DNA from: Gordius sp. MW1
Lineage: Eukaryota; Nematomorpha; Gordioida; Gordea; Gordiidae
Length of the DNA: 64,000 nt
Reading direction: 5' to 3'
NCBI GenBank assembly: GCA_964036665.1
Contig: OZ038529.1
Location: forward strand, 11,850,060 to 11,914,059
Position numbers and translations under genes: made by a program. Position 1 is the stretch's first letter. Every line of letters begins with the position of its first letter. Of the stretch, positions 21,321 through 30,659 are shown piece by piece. The notes below the pieces were generated by a model. It ran no database searches. It saw only the letters and a program-made list of their open reading frames with translations, and was not told the origin of the DNA.

Positions 21321-22439
21321 TATAAAAGAGTAATAGATGTGTATGAGGATTTTAAGCAAAGGTATGTAAAACAGGGACTGTCCTTGGCTAAACGGGGGTC
21401 TGGGGGCGAAGCCCCCGTTACGCCCTATAGGCGTATCTCTCTTGTGGTTTGTTTATTTATTCCCACTCTGCCTTCTCCCCCCTTCTCACTCTGTAAAAAC
21501 ATTAGCAATTTCTCGTGTATAAATAAAATACTAATTTTCTCCGCACCGTCATCCCCTCCCCGTTAATTGCATTTTGCATATTTGTAATTTTAGCATGGCA
21601 TTGTGAGTTCGAGCAGAAACCAGATGGCGATAAAGCATCCATCAATTGAACGTTTAAATGTATCTGTATTCCCTGAAGTTGTAGTTTTTACTAATTTTTT
21701 AGTTTTCGCGATTATTTATTCTCCCATTCGTGCGATATTTAGTCTTGCCGCGGTTGAAATAATATGAGATATTTTTTGTTTCAAAATTATTATTGGAAAT
21801 TATTGTTAGTAGAAAAATAAATTGAAATAAATAATAATTAGTTAAACCTTTGTTGATATAATTTTACCATTTAATCTTTTTTTTCAATATCCTTAAAAGC
21901 GAACAAAGTACATTAAACAAAGAGAAAATATTTTGTCATCTGGCAAATAAATATTGAAATGAGTAATTAATCATCATACTAAATAAGAGTTGTGGAAAAA
22001 AGGAGAAGGGAGGTTTACATCTATTAAATACCAAATGAAGGAAGTTGATTTCGACGATTTTCAAATTTTATTTAAAGCGCATTTTGCCATTAGCTAATAC
22101 AAATTTTTATAATTAATAATCTTAGAATTCTTATTCGATAATTAATGAATCAAATTTAAAAGAAGCTGTTTCGGAAGATTATATTGATATTTTGGCCAGC
22201 TTTTATTAGATCCTTTGTCGTATTATAAAGTTTAGTAATGTTTCTCATGTCTTTGGAGTTTTGTGCTACTTATTTCAAAAACTCGAAGAATTATGACTTA
22301 TAGAAGTGGGAAGCATTTTAGTCAAATTGACTATTTGCTCAAACTGCAAGAGGATCTACGAAGAATCAAAGACTGCAAAGTAATACCATCGCCACGCAAC
22401 ATTGCCAGTTGTTACTGATATTAAAGAAAAGTAATTCCG
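21321..22439. other. Non-coding stretch with one GC hairpin
   Basis: GGGGGCGAAGCCCCC at about 21402-21416 forms a perfect short inverted repeat in the flank of the composite block. Beyond that I recognise no gene or element; the rest is AT-rich. Confidence 0.35.
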
Positions 22440-22690
22440 GAGAGATGGAAACCTCAAATTTGATATGAAAGGCTAAAGGATACGTCGACGAACGATAAAT
22501 ACCATAAAAAAGCGTCCACACTATTATCTGCCAGGAAGTTGGAAAAGGAGGTAGACCACTAATAAAAGAATAATGATTGGGTGTGGGATCACTCGGATAA
22601 GGATTTCATCGAAAGAAAAAAAATTCTATATAGATCGGAGGATTACAAAAATATAGGGAGGCATAGAGACGCGAATTGTTCTACTTTTTT
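22440..22690 (+). pseudogene. LINE fragment, RTE-like
   Basis: Plus-strand reading gives VWDHSDKDFIERKK followed by YRSEDYKN, the same linker block seen in the RTE-like remnant at 6187-8030 (DFIERKKNRYR and SEDY). Short, with stops. Confidence 0.5.
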
Positions 22691-22916
22691 CTTCCACATT
22701 ATATTAATATTGAAATAAGGCCCAACTTGTAAGCGCGACATATATGCCTTAACCACAATTTTTTATGGATTCATGGCCCTATGTCTGTAAGATGCCCCTC
22801 TTCTGGTAAAATACCCCACCCCTTCCTACCAATTCCCCCTCCCCCCCTCCCTTGCATCTAATTTTAAAGAGGCTCCCTATTTGCCAACCCAAGTCATACC
22901 TTTACAACCAACCACC

Positions 22917-23060
22917 TGAATTACGCCTCTGGATTTCGAATAGAATATTTTTGGTATTCGATTCGAATTCGAAAAATTTATTAAAAAAATATTCGATTCG
23001 AGATTCGTCGAAAAGATTCGAATTCGATTCGAATTCTAAGATTCGATTCGCACTTTAACT
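22917..23060. repeat. TTCGAAT-rich simple repeat
   Basis: A run of ATTCGATTCGAATTCG-type units. The flank TACGCCTCTGGATTTCGAAT is repeated at about 23254-23280 as TACGCCTGTGGATTTCGAAT, suggesting two copies of one element end. Confidence 0.5.
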
Positions 23061-23383
23061 ACTAAATATCGAATTTATTTAAAAAATACAAAGATTGATT
23101 ATATAATTATTAAAGGCGAAAGGTATAAAATAATGATGACTCTGAAACAATGAAGAATTATGTTTTAGTTTTTTGTTAGTTATATAAAAAAACTTTTATA
23201 ATGATTGCTAGTAGCTTAATTAGATGATTTATTATGTGTGCAATGGTCCCAAACTACGCCTGTGGATTTCGAATCGAATATTTTAATAAACGGTTTTGAC
23301 TGTATTCTCGTTTTTGTTTGATGGCTCAGGTCACGAATGGCCAGAAGCTTAGCCAAGCTCTCTCTCCTGGGTGATGAACATAG

Positions 23384-23530
23384 AGCCCTGCACGGGCCGT
23401 CCGAGGCCCGGCCCGAGTTCGGCCCGGCCCGACGGGCTTTCGGGCCAGGCTCGGGCAAATTTTAAAACATTGATCGGGCCTCGGGCTTGGATCGGGCCTG
23501 ATGGGCCAGCCCGACCCGTGGTAGACACAA
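23384..23530. repeat. GGCCCG-rich element end (hAT-like family)
   Basis: The sequence begins AGAGCCCTGCACGGGCCG and continues with many GGCCCGGCCCGA/CGGGCC units, like the termini of the hAT-type elements at 32515 and 48015. A matching opposite terminus and a target duplication were not found, so it is probably a truncated end. Confidence 0.5.
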
Positions 23531-23994
23531 TAAGGCCAATGCCTTAATTCAAAGTGCTCTTAAGAGGGCAAAGACCCCATCCATCTTGGAGCCATCGGAC
23601 CCCTCCTTAGAGGAACTTATGCGTCCTGATGGATCTTCTTTAGTCCATGAAGCAATGGTTTTACCTTAAATGGGACTTCATTTGCCCCCTCTAACTACAA
23701 CAATAATTCTTTAGTTGTTGCAGAGGGGCGGAAAACAAATAAATACAAAGCCCTATTATCCTCAAACATTTTTTTGGTTGCTTCGTGTCCAGGCACCTTT
23801 GGCAAACAGGCCTTAGCTTTTTTTAAAGAGGTAGGAAGACGTTCTCCCCCGTCTAAACATTCGGTATCCTTTTTACTGAAACAAAGACTTGGTATTCTTA
23901 TAGCCAAATACAATTTTAAAGTTTGTCGAAATCTTGGCCAATTTTGGAAGATCCTCTTGATGATGCTATATCAGAATATTTATCATTTTATTTG
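23530..23994 (+). pseudogene. LINE ORF2 C-terminal remnant
   Basis: Broken frames read ALKRAKTPSILEPSDPS, MRPDGSSLVHEAM, VVAEGRKTNKYKALLSSN, then LVASCPGTFGKQALAFFKEV and VSFLLKQRLGILIAKYN. This is the C-terminal region following the RT in a non-LTR lineage distinct from the RTE-like one (LEP...RPDG...W; ETR/EGRK-KY; G-FG-A--FFK-IGRR pattern). The remnant at 30660-32140 ends with the same block (VVASCFGSCGKQVMNFLKK). Stops interrupt the frame. Confidence 0.65.
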
Positions 23995-24109
23995 ACGCAT
24001 TTTGTCTTTTATATTTTATGTATTTATATTATAATACTGTCAGGATTTTTAACAAATAAACTTAAAAAAAATTATAATTACATTTGCTGATACAAGTTTT
24101 GATTCTTCT

Positions 24110-24500
24110 TACCAATTCTAAAATGGGTTCCCCATTATGTCTTGTTAGTTCAAATCTAGACGCAAAATCTTTTTGAGGGGGTTGTTATTTTTTATATAAC
24201 ATTTGTTCAATATCTCTCCATTTTGCATCTTTCAGTGGAGTGGGATACAATAATTGTCTAAGTTCTTTAATAAAACCCCAAGCCCTATAAAAGCAAACAA
24301 AACTTTTTTTTAACTAAAGCTATAGCTTCAATTCCTTTAATTTCTAATATGATTCCATATTGAATATATAATCTTCAATTGAATGCAATTCTGGATTAAA
24401 TTCTGCTAAATGTATTTTGCTAATTTAGAGACATCCATTTTCAATTGCTTCCTAAAATCACTTTTTTCATGTACTTGTTCCTTTTTCCTCGTCGCCAATG
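24110..24500 (-). pseudogene. Retrotransposon Gag-like remnant
   Basis: Minus-strand frames give AEFNPELHSIEDYIFNMESY, KGIEAIALVKKKF, LLYPTPLKDAKWRDIEQMLY and FASRFELTRHNGEPILELV. Order and wording fit the capsid part of Ty3/gypsy Gag proteins. Frames are broken and no pol follows. It is unlike the Gag of the gypsy element at 26351-30611. Confidence 0.5.
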
Positions 24501-25639
24501 TAATAGATTTATTAATCAGGTTCTAAGTTCATAAACATGAAAAAGAAAACTAAACACCAGACGTTTTTATGGCAATTTGGTACAAATGATATGCATAAAA
24601 ATATAGATAAATATATATGTATTTAAATAAAAAATGTCGTCAAAATATAAAGCATACGCGTAACAAATAATAATTCCTTAACTTTATCGAAAGTCCGAAG
24701 TTAGCATTTAAATCAAATTTTAAAATATAGCTGAACTTTGCCCCGTTTCCTAGTTCGATAGCTGATAACCAATTTTGTGAAAACAATTTTGTTTTAAAAC
24801 ATTAAAATGCCACCTTTATAGATTATTATATTAAATAAATTTGTATACACTTTTCCTTTTAGGCTCTGTTCTTATTTTTAAAACTTCTTTGCTTCTTTGA
24901 CCTATTTTTCCGCGCCAACTTTTAATGGATGCCCTTCGCTTCCAAGGATTTTGGAATCTTCTGCTGACAGTTCTAGTTCTCCGCTACGTTTCTCGGGCCA
25001 ATTCTTTATTTATAGCCTGTCAAATCCCAAGGTTTTGCTGTATCCTTGCTTTATTTCCCTACCAACCCAACTTCGATAACCTTCTTCCGTCCTTAACCCA
25101 CTTTTTGGAGCCAATTATCGATTTAAGGCCCGCTGTTTCCTCGTATCCCGTGCGCATTCCTAATAGAGATCGGTTTCCTTATTAGGATCGTCCCATGTTA
25201 TACATGACATGTACAATGCTATATCCTTCATACCATGTATTATTTTTATAAATCCATACTTTATAAAAATATTGGCAATGAGGCCTTAAATGACCATTTT
25301 TCCATGAATTGGAGGCTTTCTCATCAAAGACCTTAGTGCTTTGAGACAACTGTAATGTATTTATATCACTTAAAATTTCTTTCTGGTATAATTTATCAGC
25401 TAGTATAACCTATATCAAGTTAGTTATCAAACTTTTTCCCAAATGATTTACGCTTAAATTGATTTTGTATTTTTTATTTAACAACTTCTTCACTATCAGA
25501 TTCATAAGGTTCAAGAAACTGATAACCTGAGAATGTAGGTTCCATGCTCATCAAGTTAAATTTGAAAGTACCGCCAACTGGAAATATAATTTTAGAAAAA
25601 AGTTTTTGTTATGAATATATTTACAAAAAAATAAACAAT
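24501..25639. other. Non-coding stretch, one exon-like acidic frame
   Basis: Nothing certain. At about 25470-25590 (minus) a frame after a possible acceptor TTTCCAG reads VGGTFKFNLMSMEPTFSGYQ and FLEPYESDSEEVVK before a stop. It could be a terminal exon or chance. Two plus-strand open frames near 24897-25185 have no family resemblance. Confidence 0.3.
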
Positions 25640-25985
25640 TTCTGAAGAGCCCTATTAATCCACGCGTTACGTCTTAAGCTTCTGCATTAATCTGAGGGTT
25701 CGAATCTCGCTAAATTCCATTTTTATTTAAAAAATAATTTAAGTAACTTGGCTTGAAAAAAATGATAAAATTTATTTAACAACATCGTAATAAATAACTT
25801 AACAAAAGAATTTAATACTGTACAAAAAATTATTTAACTAAATATTTATTTTTTACTAAGTATTTAAATATTTTACTGTGCATTTGATTAATTTACTGAG
25901 CATTCGATTATTTTACTGTGCATTTAAATTTTCTACTGAGCGAAAATTGAATTAAATAGACACAATAATTTGTTCTCCAACAAAA
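25640..25985 (+). repeat. tRNA-derived SINE-like repeat with ACTGAGCAT minisatellite (copy 2)
   Basis: The head contains GAGGGTTCGAATCTCGC (about 25686-25702), a good B-box. An AT-rich linker follows, then four units such as TTTACTGAGCATTCGATTA, and the tail AATAATTTGTTCTCCAA. The layout matches the minus-strand copy at 14823-15125. Confidence 0.65.
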
Positions 25986-26350
25986 CTATACCATATGTTT
26001 GCAAACCCCAAGATGACCTGACCCAACCTTGAGGATGGGAGTGGGATTTCTTTCAACTTAAGGTTTTAGGCTAGAGTTTGAATCTAGCCCAAAATTTTAG
26101 GTTGGGATTTCGGGACTCAGGTGGATGCAAAACCCAGGCTAAACCTAAAAGTTTTTAGGTTAGGGTATTTTAAAATGCCGATGTTTTAAAAAACCTTAAC
26201 TCCAACCTCAGGCTAATTATATGAAACCTCGGGGTATACCACCACTACTTTCGACTGCGCAGCTGCACTTGATAGATGGCGCCCAGTATATTTATAAGAT
26301 TTACTAAACTTAAATAATTTAAACACGGAACTTCTCTTGAACTCCATTCA
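25986..26350. other. Moderate-GC stretch with TTAGGTT motifs
   Basis: Contains several TTTTAGGTTGGG/CTTAACTCCAACC-like motifs on both strands, weakly suggesting an inverted structure. No element boundaries or coding recognised. Confidence 0.3.
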
Positions 26351-26532
26351 TGTAATAAATGTAGTATTCTTAACTATAATGTAGTATATCAACTACTCAG
26401 AAATCGCTGAAGCTTTTTATTAATATGCAAAATCAACTAAAACATGTGATGATGAAAAGACGTATATATTCCACTAGGAACAACGAACTTAAACGTATAT
26501 ATAAATACAAAGTATAAATCTATGATATTACA
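26351..26532 (-). repeat. Gypsy 3' LTR
   Basis: 182 bp, starting TGTAATATC on the minus strand after the polypurine tract and ending near TTACA at 26351. Nearly identical to the 5' LTR apart from the MITE insertion there. Confidence 0.85.
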
Positions 26533-26544
26533 TTTCTCCCTATT

Positions 26545-29500
26545 TTAAAAGTTAAATTCATCGTGGAATCGTACCGGTGGTTTTGATATTCTTGTTGAAC
26601 GTCGCAATATAGGGGGACTTTCAACTCCTTCTATGTTTTGTTCCAAACCTGTTGTCGCAGTCTCTAAACTTGGCATAAACTGTGATCGCAGCCTAAACTT
26701 CATTTGATCAGCATGTTTTCTTTTGATTCCACCGTCTGTCCGGACATTATACGAATAGTGGCCCTTCCGTTCTACAATAATACCTTTGTACCATCCCGGC
26801 TTAATTTCGTTGCGAATCCATACTGGATCTCCAACATCAAATTCCCTAAAACGTACATTTTGATCGTGATATGTTTTCTGCTTCCATATCTTCTCCCTTA
26901 TTACGTTTCTTAAATCCGGCTTTATTAAATCTAGTGCGGTTTGTAATCTCCTTCCTAAAAATAATTCGGATGGGGTTTTTCCCGTCGTCGCTTGAGGAGA
27001 GTTTCTGTAACTTATCAAGACCTGTTGGAGACAAAGTTCTTTGTTCCAAGTCTGTTTTCTCGCCGCATAATATCTTGTTTTTAACGTCCTTATCATCCTT
27101 TCGGCCTGCCCATTGGTTTTAGGATGATATGGAGTCGATTTTATGTGAGTAATATTATTTGAAACACAGAATTTGAAAAATTCTTGTCCAGCAAATTGTG
27201 GTCCATTGTCTGACACAATCTGCGTCGGAATTCCAAATCTACAGAACCAATTCCGTAGATGATTGATTATGGCCGATGTTGTTGTCGAAGTTACCGTTGC
27301 TACCTCAACCCATTTTGAGAATGAGTCTATTAATACTAACCACCATTTTCCTTCTATTGGACCAGCTATATCAATGTGCACACGGTCCCACACACGATCA
27401 GGTAAATTCCATGGATAGAGCGGTACCTGCTTTTCTGGAGGTCGCACTTCTTGACATCCTTCGCATGATTTTACATGTCTGTCAATGTCTTCATCCATTC
27501 TCGGCCAATAAACATAATAGCGACAAACATTTCGCATCCCAGTAATTCCAGGATGTCCTTGATGTAAAATCCGAAGAACCAAATTCTGTAAAGATTTCGG
27601 AATGATCAACCTATTTCCTAGAAATAGTAGTCCACTTTCGTATGAAATCTCTTCACGTTTTTTGAAATATCCTTTTATATCTAACTGAAATTTGGACATG
27701 TCAATGCGCCAATTGCGCTCAATAGCACGAATTAATTCTAGACAACTACGATCTGTCTTTATTGCATTTTTAATCATTTCTCTATTCAGTGTTAAGTCCT
27801 CGATCATTAATAACCCAATATTGTTTATATTTGCATCGTCACCATCTTCGTGAGTGGTCAATCTAGACAGAGCATCTGCACATTTGTTGTCTTTACCCAT
27901 ACGATATTTAATTTCATATTGATATGAATTTAATAGTAAAGCCCACCGTACCAGCCTGTTATTAACGATTTTGGGTAGATCCCTTTTACAACCGAAAATT
28001 CTTTCTAACGGTTTGTGGTCCGTTGTTAACGTAAATTTTCGTCCTCTGAGATACTGATTAAATTTCTCAACTCCGAAAATTATGGCTCTAGCTTCACGGT
28101 CAATCGTCGAATAATGTTTTTCTGATTGGCTCAACGTTCTAGAAGCATAAGCTATGGGTCTTTCAGATTTGTCGGGAAAAACATGAGATATCACGGCGCC
28201 TACACCTGTCTCGGACGCATCAACTGCAAGATTAACTGGTAACGTTGTACTATACGGTACTAAGGTGTCAGTAGATGAAAGCATCAACTTAACTTCATCA
28301 AAAATTTTTTGTTCCTGAATTGTCCATCTCCACATTATGGTAGAACCAGTTAAGGCATGTAGTGGAGCACATTTTTCGTGTAATCGAGGAATAAACCGTT
28401 CCTGATAATTTACAAGACCTAAAAATGAGCGTAGCTCCTTTTTATTTTCTGGTATCTTGAAATTCTTAATTGACTCAATGCGTTCTTCTGTAGGGTGGAT
28501 ACCTGTCGAATCAATTTTATGTCCTAGATAGATAACTGAGTTTTGGAAAAATTTGACTTTTTCCTTTTTTGCTTTCAGCCCAGCATTTTGTATTCTTGTT
28601 AGGACCTCGTTTAGATTTTTCAAATGGTCATCTTGATTTAACCCCGTGACTATAATATCATCTAACAGTACCCCAGTGTGCGGAATTTCCTTTAATAAGT
28701 TTTCCATATATCGTTGAAAAAGATTTGGTGCCGTCGCTAAACCAAATGGCAAACGTTTGTACCTAAAATGACCAACATGCGTAGCAATTGTTAACAATTG
28801 TCTACTCTCTTCATCTACCATCATTTGTAAATACGCGTCGCGTAGATCTATCACTGTATATTTCTCACCACCAGCTATTTTTGTAATTAGATCATCAAAT
28901 GTTGGCAGCATATGATCATTGGTACTAAGGTAGGGGTTCAAAGTAACTCTGAAATCCCCACAGATTCGAATAGAACCATTCCCTTTAACAACATTTACCG
29001 TTGGTGTGATCCATTTAACTTCACTTAAAGATGGGTCCACTCGTTCAATAATGTTTTCGTCCTCCAACCTTTTTAATTCCAATTCTACTTTTTTCCTTAA
29101 CGGAAACGGTACCCTTCGGGGTTGAAATGATATTGGCTGGCTTTCATCTTTTAAAAATATTTTGACTTTATAATTCTTAATAACTCCGGGGCCATCGCTA
29201 AATATAGTTGGATACCGAGTAAGTAATAGGGAATCTAATTCCTGTTGTATTTTGTTTATTGAAACCTCACCCGGCAGGTCAAGGTCAAACGCTTTTATCC
29301 AGTCAAGGCCAAAAATTGCCCCTTCGTTTGCTGTTGTAACCACTACAGGTAATGTCAAAACTTTTAGACCAAGTTGAACTGTAACTTTAGTTTTTCCTAA
29401 GATTGGTATTGGATGGTATCCAAAAGATCTTAATTTTGGGTATTCTTCAAGAGTTGGATTCTGAATCAAATTATAAATTTCTTGGTTTATAATTGAGACT

Positions 29501-29901
29501 GCTGCTCCTGTGTCGAAAAACATCTTGCATAGTTTTTGGTTGATACAAACCTTGATATAGGGTTTCTTCATCCCCAAACTTGTATAATTTTTTATGTGTA
29601 AAGTATTTATCATATTGACAGATCCTGTATGACAAAATCTTGCAAAGTGTCCCCTTCTGTGGCATTTGTAGCACTCTTTATTAAATGCTGGGCACTTGTT
29701 AACTTCATGCACATTTCCACATCTCTCACATCTTTTTGTAGATGTTGATCCTTGGTGGAGAAATTTCTTTGTGGTGACATGTCTAAATTTTGGCTTAGAC
29801 TTTTGATGTATTACATCTATTTCATGAGTTACTACTTCATTTCTTGCTAATTCCATTGCTTCAGCAATTTTATACAAATCTTCAAACGTGCATCTGGCCA
29901 T
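26545..29901 (-). CDS. Gypsy Gag-end/Pol polyprotein (protease, RT, RNase H, integrase)
   Basis: Uninterrupted frame of 1118 aa. Order: two zinc knuckles (CERCGNVHEVNKC and CYKCHRRGHFARFC, about residues 58-90), aspartic protease (FFDTGAAVSI, about 127), reverse transcriptase (YTVIDLRDAYLQM, LPFGLATAP, active site LLDDIIVTG), RNase H (NLAVDASETGVGAVIS), an integrase HHCC zinc finger (HQGHPGITG...CEGCQ), the DDE core (IDIAGP, SDNGPQFAG, NGQAERMIRTLK) and a C-terminal GPY-like segment. This order (RT-RNaseH before IN) defines Ty3/gypsy; the wording resembles the Mag-type/K02A2.6-like group. All catalytic motifs look intact, although the RT box reads LDD rather than the common YxDD. The frame opens just after the Gag C-terminus; the upstream Gag frame (29847-30190) is offset. 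Confidence 0.95.
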   Translation of the reverse strand: MARCTFEDLYKIAEAMELARNEVVTHEIDVIHQKSKPKFRHVTTKKFLHQGSTSTKRCERCGNVHEVNKCPAFNKECYKCHRRGHFARFCHTGSVNMINTLHIKNYTSLGMKKPYIKVCINQKLCKMFFDTGAAVSIINQEIYNLIQNPTLEEYPKLRSFGYHPIPILGKTKVTVQLGLKVLTLPVVVTTANEGAIFGLDWIKAFDLDLPGEVSINKIQQELDSLLLTRYPTIFSDGPGVIKNYKVKIFLKDESQPISFQPRRVPFPLRKKVELELKRLEDENIIERVDPSLSEVKWITPTVNVVKGNGSIRICGDFRVTLNPYLSTNDHMLPTFDDLITKIAGGEKYTVIDLRDAYLQMMVDEESRQLLTIATHVGHFRYKRLPFGLATAPNLFQRYMENLLKEIPHTGVLLDDIIVTGLNQDDHLKNLNEVLTRIQNAGLKAKKEKVKFFQNSVIYLGHKIDSTGIHPTEERIESIKNFKIPENKKELRSFLGLVNYQERFIPRLHEKCAPLHALTGSTIMWRWTIQEQKIFDEVKLMLSSTDTLVPYSTTLPVNLAVDASETGVGAVISHVFPDKSERPIAYASRTLSQSEKHYSTIDREARAIIFGVEKFNQYLRGRKFTLTTDHKPLERIFGCKRDLPKIVNNRLVRWALLLNSYQYEIKYRMGKDNKCADALSRLTTHEDGDDANINNIGLLMIEDLTLNREMIKNAIKTDRSCLELIRAIERNWRIDMSKFQLDIKGYFKKREEISYESGLLFLGNRLIIPKSLQNLVLRILHQGHPGITGMRNVCRYYVYWPRMDEDIDRHVKSCEGCQEVRPPEKQVPLYPWNLPDRVWDRVHIDIAGPIEGKWWLVLIDSFSKWVEVATVTSTTTSAIINHLRNWFCRFGIPTQIVSDNGPQFAGQEFFKFCVSNNITHIKSTPYHPKTNGQAERMIRTLKTRYYAARKQTWNKELCLQQVLISYRNSPQATTGKTPSELFLGRRLQTALDLIKPDLRNVIREKIWKQKTYHDQNVRFREFDVGDPVWIRNEIKPGWYKGIIVERKGHYSYNVRTDGGIKRKHADQMKFRLRSQFMPSLETATTGLEQNIEGVESPPILRRSTRISKPPVRFHDEFNF

Positions 29902-30190
29902 CTTGTTCTAACTTCAATTTCAAAAGTTTTATTCTGTATTCCATGAATGAATTGATCCCTCAACCTTTCATTAAGTTGTATAGAAAAGTCACATTCTTCT
30001 GCAATTTGTTTCAATTTTGTTGCATAATCTTTTATTGACTCTCCATCATTTTTTAGGCAACGAATAAACATTAATCTATTTTGAAAAATGGTATTTTTTA
30101 CAGTAAATACCTTTCTGATGATTTGAATCAATTCATTGTATTTTAGTTTAGTAATATCCTTTGGGTATACAAAAGTTCTTATCTTCTCGA
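29847..30190 (-). pseudogene. Gypsy Gag remnant, N-terminus deleted
   Basis: Frame reads TKLKYNELIQIIRKVF, MFIRCLKNDGESIKDYATKL, KQIAEECDF and LNERLRDQFIHGIQNKTFEI, fitting the C-terminal part of Mag-type gypsy Gag (ESxxDYxxxLxxLAxxCxF...LRDxFxxGI). The frame runs directly out of the 5' LTR, so the Gag start is gone, and it is offset from the pol frame with an overlap near 29850-29900. Confidence 0.75.
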
Positions 30191-30611
30191 TGTGAATAAA
30201 TGTAGTATTCTTAACTACAATGTAGTATATCAACTACTCAGAAATCGCTGAAGCTTTTTATTAATATGCAAAATCGGTATCGTTTCAAAATGTCACAGTC
30301 CAAAATGTAACAAAGCCACATCGTGATATTCGCAATTACTCATTGCGCAAGCGCATAATTTCCATTGGGTAGTGTTTTAGGTCAGCGTTTTAGGTTAGGG
30401 GTTGGGTTAGGATTAGATGTACATCAAATTTCCTCCCCATTTGAGATTTAATTTTTCGTGATATTCGTGTGACATTTTGGACTGTGACATTTTGAACCCA
30501 AGACTGCAAAATCAACTAAAACATGTGATGATGAAAAGACGTATATATTCCACTAGGAACAACGAACTTAAACGTATATATAAATACAAAGTATAAATCT
30601 ATGATATTACA
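30191..30611 (-). repeat. Gypsy 5' LTR carrying a MITE insertion
   Basis: LTR sequence is split at AATATGCAAAATC by a 229-bp insertion (30276-30504). Without it and one copy of the 9-bp duplication the LTR is 183 bp. Confidence 0.85.
30276..30504. mobile_element. MITE with 9-bp target duplication in the gypsy LTR
   Basis: Inverted termini share TTCAAAATGTCACAGTCC and AAAATGT (left arm about 30283-30308; right arm reverse-complemented). The 9-bp TGCAAAATC occurs on both sides (30267-30275 and 30505-30513). The undisturbed 3' LTR shows a single copy, so the duplication is real. Nine bp fits Mutator-like (MULE) transposition. The centre contains several TTAGG/TTGGG-like motifs. No coding. Confidence 0.85.
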
Positions 30612-30659
30612 ATATCATTGTGAATGGAAAATTTACTCATGAAATATGCCTATTTGATT

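Larger units (their letters stand above)
26351..30611 (-). mobile_element. Ty3/gypsy LTR retrotransposon, 183-bp LTRs
   Basis: The element reads on the minus strand. The 3' LTR (26351-26532) and 5' LTR (30191-30611) share TGTAATATCATAG at one end, CGTATATATTCC-type sequence and GTTAAGAATACTACATTTATT. Removing a 229-bp MITE and its 9-bp duplication from the 5' LTR leaves 183 bp, against 182 bp for the 3' LTR. Between the pol stop and the 3' LTR is a polypurine tract (AATAGGGAGAAA) directly before TGTAATATC. Internal coding is Gag (partial) and Pol. No obvious primer-binding site follows the 5' LTR; it runs straight into the middle of gag, so the leader and gag start are deleted. A 5-bp target duplication is not evident. 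Confidence 0.92.

Noticed and set aside
30360..30420. TTAGG-like telomeric repeats
   Set aside because: The motifs are irregular, few and lie inside the MITE at 30276-30504; not a telomere tract.
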